The translations under genes were made by a program, and so were the position numbers. Below are positions 9,714 to 19,156 of a DNA stretch of 64,000 nt, piece after piece; positions within the stretch are counted from its first letter, which is position 1; each line of letters opens with the position of its first letter. Below the pieces are notes generated by a model. It was not told the DNA's origin. It was given only the letters and a program-made list of their open reading frames with translations, and ran no database searches. The stretch is from Didymella arachidicola. Its lineage: Eukaryota; Ascomycota; Dothideomycetes; Pleosporales; Didymellaceae. Location: assembly GCA_016630955.3 (NCBI GenBank), contig CM049986.1:1364001-1428000 (forward strand), read 5' to 3'.

Positions 9714-10226
9714 GATGTGGTTTAGACGGAGGTGTGGAATGGTGGGTTGATACCAAATAGAATAGACGCATTTAGACTTGCATTCTCACCAAAATTACAC
9801 AAGATCAGGTCAAACACGTCTCCGCATATGTGGATGATTAAGCAAAAGTAGGGATGTAGGAGTAGCGAAGGAGTGCATCGCGATCTTAGCGCAGAGCCGT
9901 CTGAGGAGGGGGAAGGTAACTGTGGCGGTCTGGGCGAAGACAGTGTTTGTTACGAGTAAAAACGCGGGGGACTCAAGGGAGGCTGATCCGGAGCCGGAGT
10001 GGAGTTTGAGGATGGTGAGGTGGTTGACGAGGCGAGCGGGCGTGAGCGAGTTAGGCGCGGGCGAGGACGGGGGGAGGAGTAGCAAGCTGGGGGTAAGAAG
10101 ACTGAGGATGAGCAGGTCGAAGTAAGGATGAGGAGGATGTTATTGATACTTGGTTGAATTGACTTGTCCAGAAGATAGTGTGGAACACGGCATAGATGGG
10201 CCTGATGATGCTAGGACAACGCTCAC
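9714..10226. other. Convergent intergenic region
   Basis: 513 bp between the 3' ends of the DUF3112 and maltase genes. No coding frame I can support; it should contain both transcript ends. Confidence 0.5.
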
Positions 10227-11993
10227 TTAGTAGTCGATATATATCCTGCCCTCCAGTGGGCGCAAACTCTCCCCATCGACCTTTCCGTACGAGCTAACAA
10301 GCAGCGTCAGGCCCTTTGTCTCTTGCTTTGGTAGGGGCCGGTCATCCCTTGTGAAATTCAGGACAACCACGGCTGTCGTTTCCGCATAGCGCTTGCGATA
10401 CACAAATGTGGCTTCCTCTTGCGGGTCGAGGAGTTCGAATGTACCGTACACGAACACGTCCTTGTGCTCTTTCCTCATCGCCAGCATTGTCTTGTAGAAG
10501 CTCAGCACACTCTCCGCATCCCCCTCTTGAGCCTCTGCGTTGATATTCGGATACTCATCGTGCACCCTCATCCATGGCGTTCCAGTTGAGAACCCAGCAT
10601 TCAAGCTTGCATCCCACTGGAACGGCAGTCTTGCATGGTCACGGGCCATGAGCTGCAAGCCACGTTTGATTCTCTCCCTCCTGCCTCGATCCGTACCATC
10701 GTCATCGAGCCTCACAGCCTCGACCCAGTAGTTCTGGCTCTCGACATCTTTGTACTCAGTTTCGACGTCCCAATGCGATGGTGCGTTGATCATCCCGATT
10801 TCTTGCCCTTGATATAGGAAGAGCGTGCCGCTTTGTGCAGCTAGCCAAATGGCGAGCATCTTCGCGCTCTTCTCACGCCACTCGGGCGCGTCGCTGGCAA
10901 AGCGTGAGATGGAGCGGCCATTATCGTGGTTCTCGTTAAAGACGGTCGTCCATGCATCGGTGCCGTCGACGAATGTTTGCCACTTCTCTACGATGCGCTT
11001 CATCTCCGGGAGAGTCCAGGGTGCGAAGTCGTACTTGCTCGTTCCGCCAGGTGGACCCTGGCCGAGGTGAGTAATGTCAAATTGGAAGACCATATCGAGT
11101 TCCTTGTTGCGGGCCGACACGTAAGGTATTATATCCGAGGGATTAGGGCACAGCGAGAGTTCGCCCACTGAGCAAAGCGGCAGCCCGTCGTAGGTGCGAC
11201 AATGATTTAACACCTTGGTGTTCATCTCCCTGATGAACTCGTGGATGCGTGGACCGTTGCACCATTTCTCCGGCGCGGATTGCGTGAATGATGTGGGGTC
11301 TGTAACGGGCGCATCGGCGAAAGGGAGGACTTTGGAGTACTTGTTCACGGTGTCGATGCGGAAACCGTCTATACCCTTGTTGAGCCAGAAACGCATCGCG
11401 GAGTCGTAGATGGCTTTCCGGCAATCCTCATTCTCCCAATTCAGGTCTGGCTGGGATTTGTCGTAGAGATGCAGATAGTACTCCTCAGTGGTCTCGTCCC
11501 ATGTCCAAGTTCCGCCCGCGAAGTATGATCGATAGTTCGTCGGCGGCATTCGCCTTCCTTCATGATCGAATCGCGCCGGCTGCCAAAAGTACCAGTCTCG
11601 CTTGGGATTGTCTTTCGAGCTTCTGCTCTCTTTGAACCAGGCATGTTGGTCACTTGTGTGGTTGACGACAAGATCCAGGATCAGCTTCATGTCGTACTTG
11701 TGGCAAGCCGTGATCAGGTCTTCGACATCCTGCACGGTACCATACGGTGCGTAAACTTCTTCGTAGTTGGACACATCGTAGCCCATATCCACTTGCGGCG
11801 AGTCAAACATTGGCGATAGCCATACGACGTCGATGCCGAGCGAGGCAATATACTTGATCTTTTCCAACGCCCCGGGGATATCACCCCATCCATCTCCGTT
11901 GCTATCTTTGAAACTTGCGGGATAGATCTGGTAAAAAGTTGCCTCTTTCCACCAGACCCGCTTGTGATGGAGAGGATCAGCGTGAGGAGACAT
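10227..11993 (-). CDS. Alpha-glucosidase / maltase, GH13 (588 aa)
   Basis: Intronless. The ATG at 11993 is the first in-frame start and puts the family-typical KRVWWKEATFYQIYPASF near residue 11. GH13 hallmarks: DLVVNHTSDQHAWF (residues 107-120), GFRIDTVNKYS with the nucleophile Asp214, SVGELS with the acid/base Glu278, and NENHDNGR with His356/Asp357. There is no signal peptide, so it is an intracellular maltase hydrolysing maltose and related alpha-glucosides to glucose, like yeast Mal62 or Aspergillus MalT. It is divergent from the alpha-glucoside permease across 854 bp and close to a Zn2Cys6 regulator, which makes a MAL cluster. Isomaltase activity cannot be excluded from sequence alone. 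Confidence 0.93.
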   Translation of the reverse strand: MSPHADPLHHKRVWWKEATFYQIYPASFKDSNGDGWGDIPGALEKIKYIASLGIDVVWLSPMFDSPQVDMGYDVSNYEEVYAPYGTVQDVEDLITACHKYDMKLILDLVVNHTSDQHAWFKESRSSKDNPKRDWYFWQPARFDHEGRRMPPTNYRSYFAGGTWTWDETTEEYYLHLYDKSQPDLNWENEDCRKAIYDSAMRFWLNKGIDGFRIDTVNKYSKVLPFADAPVTDPTSFTQSAPEKWCNGPRIHEFIREMNTKVLNHCRTYDGLPLCSVGELSLCPNPSDIIPYVSARNKELDMVFQFDITHLGQGPPGGTSKYDFAPWTLPEMKRIVEKWQTFVDGTDAWTTVFNENHDNGRSISRFASDAPEWREKSAKMLAIWLAAQSGTLFLYQGQEIGMINAPSHWDVETEYKDVESQNYWVEAVRLDDDGTDRGRRERIKRGLQLMARDHARLPFQWDASLNAGFSTGTPWMRVHDEYPNINAEAQEGDAESVLSFYKTMLAMRKEHKDVFVYGTFELLDPQEEATFVYRKRYAETTAVVVLNFTRDDRPLPKQETKGLTLLVSSYGKVDGESLRPLEGRIYIDY

Positions 11994-12424
11994 GTTACTA
12001 CGCTGTTGATTCAAATCTTTCCCTGCCTAGCTTACATAAGATTCTCGAGCAGACGATGACCTTGACAGAGTAAAGCGTGGAGATGTTTCTGATGCATATG
12101 TATCCGATAAGAAAGCTCACGATAAGATTCTTTCAGTGGGGGCAAGTTTGAAGATAATGCGAGGAATCGTGAACCTGACGGAAAGACGCCACGGTCTAGC
12201 TGTGCATTGTTCGCCAGAAGTCAGACTGATTGACTGCTTAGGCAGTAAACCAACCCATGCAAAAAGCAAGTCTGATGGAGAAAGCGAAGTGTCAAAGAGG
12301 ATAGTCAGATGAAAAATGCCTCGCTTCGAGCGTCGCCCTGGTCCGAGGACATTGTCATGGCCTATCACAAAGCTTCGCATGTCCGATGACTGCCATCGTC
12401 ATATGCGGTTGGTGACTTTGGTCC

Positions 12425-12467
12425 GGTGGGATCAAACAAGGTGGGATCAAATAAGGTGGGATCTTAG
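12425..12467. repeat. 15-bp tandem repeat, about three copies, in the MAL promoter
   Basis: The unit GGTGGGATCAAA(C/T)AA occurs at 12425 and 12440, with a diverged third copy at 12455. It lies next to the CCG cluster. Confidence 0.8.
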
Positions 12468-12491
12468 TGGGCGCCCCGCACAGCATAGACT

Positions 12492-12546
12492 CCGACTTGG
12501 GTCCGACGTCCCGACTTGACTCCACGAACTTCCGGGCTTGCTTCCG
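12492..12546 (-). promoter_or_regulatory. Candidate Zn2Cys6 activator sites (CGG-N8-CGG and CGG-N9-CGG)
   Basis: On the plus strand CCG occurs at 12492, 12503, 12511, 12532 and 12544. The 12492/12503 pair is CCG-N8-CCG, the direct-repeat spacing known for AmyR sites. The 12532/12544 pair is CCG-N9-CCG, the spacing known for yeast MAL activator and Aspergillus MalR sites. Both read as CGG direct repeats on the minus strand. Binding is unproven. Confidence 0.5.
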
Positions 12547-12847
12547 GACAGGCCCACGGTCTTCAGTGCGCGCTGCAGTCCTAGACAAGTGTTAAGGCCA
12601 CACAAAACCTCACTACGTAATTCTTGAAGCCGAGATTAGTATAGTGCAAGGGCCTTTGACAGCGATGAGTATATCATGGGGTACTGCAGGAAGAATTGTG
12701 GAGAGTTCGCTTGACCCCAGGTTTCCCGAACAAAAGGAGGACTCATCCCGGCAATGATCATCCCTGTCTGCATGGCCGGCATAAATATCACACGATGCCT
12801 TGATGGTAGAAAATCTGCACTCACCATAGCCTCCAAGAATTCAATAG

Positions 12848-14680
12848 ATGCAACTTCTTGACATGACTGACAAGGAGACCCAGCCGCCCGTTGCGGCTCA
12901 CCTCGTCGCTCCGAACGAAGAAGCGCAACATGCCGCCGACAATGAGAAGTCTATGGGCTTGGTCCAGGCAATTAGACTTTATCCAAAGGCTGTTGGATGG
13001 TCAGTCGTCCTCTCGAGCGCGTTAATCATGGAGGGCTATGACCTTGCGCTTCTTGGGTCGCTTTACGGAAGCCCCATGTTCAACCAAAAGTACGGCGTCC
13101 TCAACGAGAGGACCGGAAAGCGGGCAGTGCAACCGAGCTGGCAAAGTGCGTTGTATGTTGTACACTCAGTAATGAAGCTCTGCATATTCTGAAACTTGCG
13201 CATAGATCGAACGGCGCCCGAGCCGGTGAAGTCATCGGTCTACTCATCAACGGCTTCGTTAGCGAACGGTACGGCTACCGCAAGACCATGATCGGTGCTT
13301 TGATTGCGATGACCGGGTTCATTTTCATACTCTTCTTCGCACCCAATGTCCAAACGCTCGTTATTGGCGAAGTGTTTTGTGGAATTCCATGGGGCATGTA
13401 AGATGCGCTCACACTGACTGCCGGAGTCAACTACTGACGCGCAGTAGGTTCCAGACTCTCACGACCCAGTATGCTTCTGAAGTAGCACCGGTGCAACTGC
13501 GTCCTGTTTTGACCACGTTTGTGAACATGTGCTGGGTCATGGGCCAATTCATTGCCGCTGGCGTCAACCGGGGTTGCGTGCTGCGTGAGGACCAGTGGGC
13601 GTACAGAATTCCCTTCGCCATTCAATGGATGTGGCCGCTTCCGATTGCAATCGGAGTTGCTTTGGCCCCAGAGTCGCCCTGGTGGCATGTAAGTATGTCC
13701 TCAAAGAAGCATACGGAAAGCTAATCACCGTGATGTAGGTCCGTCGAGGGGATAAAGCAGGAGCTCGAGCGGCACTCCTCCGACTCACTTCGACTAAAAA
13801 TAATCCCAACTTCAACCCAGACGAGACGATTGCTATGATCGAACATACTAATGAGATGGAGAAGAACATGAAAGAAGGCACAAGGTGGAGGGATCTATTC
13901 AAAGGAACCGATCTTCGCAGGACAGAGATTGTCTGCTTCGCATGGATCGCGCAGACCATCTGTGGTACCAACATCATGGGTTACTTGTAAGTTCTCCGCC
14001 TCAATGGAAGTTCCAGACTGAAGTTGGGCAGTGCGTACTTCATGCAGCAGGCAGGACTCCCAACCGTCCAGTCATTTAATATGTCGATGATCTCGCTTGC
14101 GCTTGGTCTGATTGGAACGGCGGGCTCGTGGTTTCTGATGCAGAAATTTGGCCGCCGTACGATACACTTCTCTGGTGCTTGCACGCTATTTGTGCTGCTG
14201 ATCATTGTAGGTTCATGCTCTTTCGCGGGGAATGATACCTCGAATTGGGCGATCGGTGCTGTCCTGATAGTGTTTGTCTTTGTCTACGACTTCACGATCG
14301 GCCCTGTCACGTACTCCATCGTTGCCGAGATGCCGTCGACGCGTCTGAAGTCGAAGACTATCAACCTGGCCCGGGCATTGTACAACACGTCCAACATCGT
14401 TGTCAATGTGTTGACGAATTATCAACTCGGTAGCGGTGGCTGGGCTTGGGGGGCAAAGACGGCATATTTTTGGGCTGGCACCTGCGGCTGCGTGGTTGTG
14501 TGGGTGTACTTCAGGTTGCCGGAGCCCAAGGGCCGTACATACGCCGAACTTGACGCATTGTTTGAGGGCAAGGTCAGCGCAAGAAAGTTTGCTGGCACGC
14601 AAGTTGACCCATACGGCCGTGGAATCGGTCTGGAGAAGGTTGACGAGAAGGGAGTGGCGAAGCCTGAATGGCAGGAGTAG
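12848..14680 (+). CDS. Alpha-glucoside (maltose) permease, MFS sugar transporter (544 aa)
   Basis: Five exons: 12848-13152, 13206-13397, 13448-13688, 13739-13986 and 14032-14680, with introns of 45-53 nt. The product is a 12-helix MFS sugar porter of the MAL/Agt type. Recognisable parts are EGYDLALLGSLYG (TM1), NGARAGEVIGLLINGFVSERYGYRK, FQTLTTQYASEVAPVQLRP and ESPWW before the central loop, then GRRTIHFSGA in the second half and RLPEPKGRTYAELD at the end. It should import maltose and other alpha-glucosides with protons at the plasma membrane. An alternative start at 12863 (MTDKETQ) is equally possible. It is divergent from maltase and followed by the regulator gene. The third acceptor has two options (13444 or 13447); I chose 13447 because it gives the family-like GIPWGMFQTL. 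Confidence 0.9.
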
Positions 14681-15002
14681 ACAGCCGCTAGCGCACTTCC
14701 CTGCTACAGAGTAAACAAGACCAAATTGAAACGTTCAAGCAACACAATTAAAAGTCATTATGCAACACCGATCGCTCTTGTACTGTGAATGCTGCTTACG
14801 GACCCTTTCGCCTCGGAGCCGAGAGTAGTGTGTACATAACGTGTGCGTCGATTATGGCGGTTTTACAACACTGTTCCCCGCTCGGTCAACTTCGACGCGT
14901 CGCGTCTGCACCTTCCCACTCAATGCATCTGGCGCCTTGTTTCGGCACTCCCACTGACATCTGCGAGATGTATGCCCCTGATCGCTCGAAGCAAAGAACG
15001 AG
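14681..15002. other. Promoter region of the MAL regulator
   Basis: 322 bp between the permease stop and the regulator ATG. No gene seen. Confidence 0.5.
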
Positions 15003-16584
15003 ATGGTATCCACAAGAAAGGTCATAGCCAAAGCCTGCGACGCCTGCCGGCGGCGCAAAGTCAAATGCGATGGGCAGCAGCCCTGCTCAGGCTGCATGTC
15101 GGCGAATCTACCGTGTGCCTACGATTCACCAAGAAAGCAAGGAGGCAACACAGGTGCTAGGGCGACGGTTCTCAATGAACTCAGGGCCGCTCAAACACAG
15201 TTTGCGGTGACACCCTCGCCGGCTTCAGCCTCTGGCGAGTCGGCACACTCTCCCATGGCGACGTCTTACCAACCAGAAACGACGTTCGTACAGGCTTGCA
15301 TTGACACCTACATACGTCGCATACAAGACATTGTTCCCATTCTTTCACTGCACGCTTTGGAGGCAGAGGTGCAGCTTGCAAAGACCTCCGTTGTATCCCG
15401 CCAGTTCATCCTCGGTTTCTGCGCCTACGTTGCGAATTTTGGCAATGCCTTGAGTGAAGCGCAATCCGAGCAAACGATTGAACTTGGACGGCAGAGTTTG
15501 AACGACGCCCTCCAGGTGCGAAATTCCTTGCGCGTGACGAATCCCACCGCACGGTCAATGTTCATCTCGTTCTTCTTGTATGGCGCTTTTGCAGGACTCG
15601 GCGACTATCAACAAGGGTGGTTCTACCTCCGTGAATCCACCACAATTTTTACGATGCTTCAAAGACAAGGCGTCGATTGGTACGACGAAAGGACACACAG
15701 CTGCATGTTCTGGATTCTTCTGGTTTCGGAAAGGTACCTGACTGACTCATGCACAAGAGCTCAACTGACCTAAGTAGATCCCATGCAGTCAGGAGAGGCC
15801 GACCAATCACACTACAGGTCACAGCGGGAAGTCCACCTCTCAGTCTCACACAAGCTCCAGGCGTTCAGCTTCTCGCGTCTGTGTTCCAACCACTCGACGA
15901 GATATTCTTCGCAGTATGGAATGGATCGAGCAGAAGTTGCAGTAAGGAATGGCTACTGGACCTCGAGCGGGATGTTCGAACCGCTCTACCCTCCAACCTT
16001 GAGGTCTCGAACTCGGAGATCGCAAACCTGCGTGTGTCACAATTCTGGCTAGGCATCAAGCTCTGGGAACTATTCCCACGCTTTGGCTTCCTATCAACAC
16101 AGTCTGTCTACGAGTGTTTGACATTCAGATATCCAATCTCAGTCGCGGCTGATCTGACTATTCTTGCGATGAAGCTCCCAATCACGAGCTTACAAGTTCA
16201 TGGGGTGGGAATGGTAAGTCACAAACATCTCCCATGTCCACCAAGCTAACTTTGCAGACCGAGAAAGTGTTCGACATTGCCTGCGCCGTCGCAGATGTAC
16301 TCCCATTCATAACCGTATATGCTCCTCAGATGGAGCTAGGTCCGGTTGACTACTTGACACAAGTCGTCTCTATCCTCGCAAAGCTGCCAGGTGGTACAAA
16401 AAAGTTCGTGCCGTTACTCATCGCCAAAGTCAACGAGCTACAACCTGAGTTGGTCAACACACTTTGTACTGCAACACAGTTACCTTTGGGTGCATTCAGT
16501 GACCCAATGAGTCCTGACACGCGCTTTGTCTACGAAGAAGAGGTTAGCAGGGGTTTGTACACTGATTTGAGAAGGGGAAGATGA
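15003..16584 (+). CDS. Zn2Cys6 transcription factor, likely MAL activator (497 aa)
   Basis: Exons 15003-15733, 15778-16213 and 16258-16584, introns 44 nt each. The N-terminal binuclear cluster CDACRRRKVKC...PCSGC...PC has cysteines at 12, 15, 22, 28, 31 and 38, with the C-x2-C-x6-C-x5-C-x2-C-x6-C spacing. A short linker follows, then the fungal regulatory middle region: YIRRIQDIVPILSLHALEAEV, SRQFILGFCAYVANFGNAL, LVSERSHAVRRGRPITLQ. This order resembles the MalR/AmyR-related activators found beside maltase and maltose permease. It probably acts in the nucleus on the divergent MAL promoter. The splice after LLVSER is supported by the family-like SERSHAVRR junction. Confidence 0.88.
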
Positions 16585-16967
16585 AAGTCCTTGTTCCGGT
16601 CTCTCATGAATAGCGATGCAATTTGTGTGGTTGAAAAGCCTTAAACTGCCTGTTGGGTAGAAGGAAAGTGAAATTGCGAGGAGGCTTAGGACTGCGAGGT
16701 TGATTGCGAAGAGAGTGGATATGATTGAGAAGAGATTGGTGGAGAAAGACGTCCGACCAGGGATATACTGCGAGACCTAAGCACATTTTATTCCTTTCCA
16801 TTTCGAGCCTATCGCTGTGTCACTACGCTGACACAAGCCTTGTTATTGTGTGTTGTTGCAGTAGATGCTACGTTGGCAGCTTCGTACGACGACGACGATC
16901 TCAACGTATTGTCCACATGTAGCTCCTTTGTGCGAATTTCTGCTCTGCTGACCCACGGTGGTAGGTC
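16585..16967. other. Convergent intergenic region
   Basis: 383 bp between the 3' ends of the MAL regulator (plus) and the IFI6-like gene (minus). No gene seen; it should hold both terminators. Confidence 0.5.
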
Positions 16968-17778
16968 TCAATCTATCTTGTGCTCTTCATCCTTCGTCTT
17001 GTTCTGCCATGACGTCCAGAGTGCAGCCCCGCCGGCCACTGCTGCTGGGATGCACGCGCTCACGCCCATCACAGTAGTCAATCCGGCACCACCCATTCCC
17101 GCGCTGGTCAAGACAGCAAATGCTGAGCCAGCTGCGACGTTGCCGATGCCCGCCTGGATTCCCGCGGCGACGCTGCCTAGAGTTGTGTCAGCAGCATCTC
17201 AATAAACGTTGTCAGCGAGCACACGTACCTGCGACAACACCACCAGCGCCGAACCCGGCGGCCCCAACAATTGCAGGCGTGCAGGCGAACAGGAAGAATG
17301 CGAGGACGATTGAGACGGTGAGATAAGAGTGCTCTTTCACCCAAGCTGCGACTACCTTGGCCATCTGATTCAGCTGAAGACCGAGTTTTGCAAGCGAAGA
17401 AATGGCGTTGTTCAAGGCGTCTTTGTCCTGCATTTCGATTGCCTGCAAAGCTGCGTCAAGATTCATCTTAGCCGCAATAGTGTTGCCGGGATCGACTCCA
17501 GTGCCGTCGATAATATCAGAAGCTGTGGCTCACGGTCAGCCTGGAAATACAATATCAAGGGTCACATCTTTACTGTCATCTTCGCCAAGGCCCTCCTTTT
17601 TCGCCTCCTCATCCTCGCCGGTACCGTTGTTGCCGTTGACTGGCTCATCTCCCGGATTGTGCGTATCGCGGTGTTCTTTGCGCTTTTGATGAAGGTTGTC
17701 GTAGTATTTCTCGATGGAATCTGCCGTCAGGCCTGCCAATGCAGGATTGTCGGGGCAATGCGAGATCGAAGCACCCAT
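16968..17778 (-). CDS. IFI6/IFI27 (ISG12)-like small membrane protein (235 aa)
   Basis: Exons 17778-17574, 17522-17229 and 17176-16968, introns 51 and 52 nt, both with CTGAC-like branch sites. The N-terminus is polar (MGASISHCPDNPAL...), with an acidic Lys/Glu stretch and an amphipathic helix region (ALNNAISSLAKLGLQLNQMAKVV read in parts). A hydrophobic Gly/Ala-rich segment spans the exon 2/3 junction: GAAGFGAGGVVAGG then SVAAGIQAGIGNVAAGSAF and GMGGAGLTTVMG. This Gly/Ala-rich tandem helix pattern is the IFI6/IFI27 family signature. Animal members are linked to mitochondrial or ER membranes and cell death; fungal members are not characterised as far as I know. The basic/acidic tail is NKTKDEEHKID. 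Confidence 0.78.
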
Positions 17779-19156
17779 GATGATTCGTTGCGAGGCGGTT
17801 TTTAGGTGATGCAGTGTTTGTGTTTGTCCTTGTAAGAGCAAGGGTCCAAGCTGAGGCGCCCGCACTGCCAACGCTAAGTAGTGTCGTTGCCCTTCACCGT
17901 GAATCGCCCCGTGCACCCATGGACAATCGTTCAGTCAGTCGATGCCATAGTAGGCAGGACAGCTCATTATATCACCAAAGCTGAAGAATTTTCGATATGG
18001 GGTTCTGGAGGTACTCAAGTATTTATTGGTGACCGGATTTTATCGCCAAATGACCGGCGTTTTGCTACCCAGAGACATTCGCATGCTTCACCGACGAGGT
18101 AAATTACCTTCCTCCTCCGCACTAAGGGCACTAACATGTTCGAAGATCGCTGCAGATACTCAGCATCCGGCGGCGTACATCTTTCTTGTCCTCAAGAACT
18201 CGCCTTCCTCCACCACCTGAGATCTACCCATCTCATTGGCAGAGGAAGTCAACCTTGGTTGGGCCTGATTCTGTGTTCTTTACTCTGCCTTCTTGATCAT
18301 TCAGCCAACCTTTTGCACCAAATTTTTGTTACCAACGGAAGTTGAGCTTCACAACGCCCTCAGCGACGAGGCTTCTCTTCATTCTCTCGTTGCGCTGGTC
18401 TTGCTCCTCCTGCGCAACGACCAGTCAACCTGCAGTATGACTTGGCTGTGTTGCGCCTTTCCAGCCAATGGGGAGGAGTTCAAGCTTGTCCTATCGGTGG
18501 TATAGTCTGTCGACAGCTATTCAGTCTGCCGTGTCTTGCATCTGAGTAAGTGGTCCACGAGGAACCTCAACACGAGCTGCATGAGTTCCATCCGCTACGA
18601 TTCAATGACGCACTGTTCAATTCGAGTAATCTCGATGCATTGGTTGGTCGTAACTCGTTCGGAATAGGTCGGTGCCGGATGGGCCTCCATCCAAGCTGGC
18701 AGACAGTGCGGCTAGAAAATTGCAATGCTATGCGCGGAGTCTGTCGGCTCACGGACATCCATCAATCAGAAGACTGAGTCAGCTACGATGACATATTATA
18801 AGTCTTCGTTTTCGGTGCCACGTGTTCCGTCTAGCATGAGCGTACCTAGGTAGTATTCGGTGGTATGCACAGCTTGCAAGAAGCATCCACAGCGCAGATC
18901 AGATCATACCTAGGTATACACTTCACGCAACCTGACCTAAACTGTTTCTCCATTGAGCACTTGTGAGGACCTGACTTCTTCGGCATATATCTGTTTTTGT
19001 GTGCATACCTATGGTATGATTGTCAGCTACTCGTCAATCGCGAAATTGGAGAGGTGAAAGCGCGATCGGCGCTAGCGTAAAGTAGTAAAAGGTCGCTCGA
19101 GCTTGATCTTGCCAGCACCACAACGGTCGAATAGCCCACCATCGCTTTGAAGCAGA
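17779..19156. other. Gene-free stretch with palindromic sites
   Basis: 1,378 bp between two divergent genes. No supported coding frame. Near the right end it holds three ATACC/GGTAT palindromes (listed separately). Confidence 0.5.
18843..19018. promoter_or_regulatory. Three ATACC/GGTAT palindromes upstream of the zinc-knuckle gene
   Basis: TACCTAGGTA at 18843-18852, ATACCTAGGTAT at 18906-18917 and CATACC-TAT-GGTATG at 19004-19018 are perfect inverted repeats. They lie 139-314 bp before the ATG at 19157. Repetition of one palindromic half-site suggests a dimeric regulator, but no known factor is assigned. Confidence 0.4.

Larger units (their letters stand above)
11994..12847. promoter_or_regulatory. 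Divergent MAL promoter region, maltase / permease
   Basis: 854 bp between the divergent starts of maltase and permease. It contains a cluster of CCG triplets with N8 and N9 spacing (12492-12546), as bound by fungal Zn2Cys6 activators of the AmyR/MalR/Mal63 type, and a 15-bp tandem repeat (12425-12467). Both genes are expected to respond to maltose through the cluster regulator; that is inference. Confidence 0.6.

Noticed and set aside
17881..18505. Several 60-75 codon frames in the gap after the IFI6-like gene
   Set aside because: Short, overlapping in three frames, no similarity; consistent with noncoding DNA.
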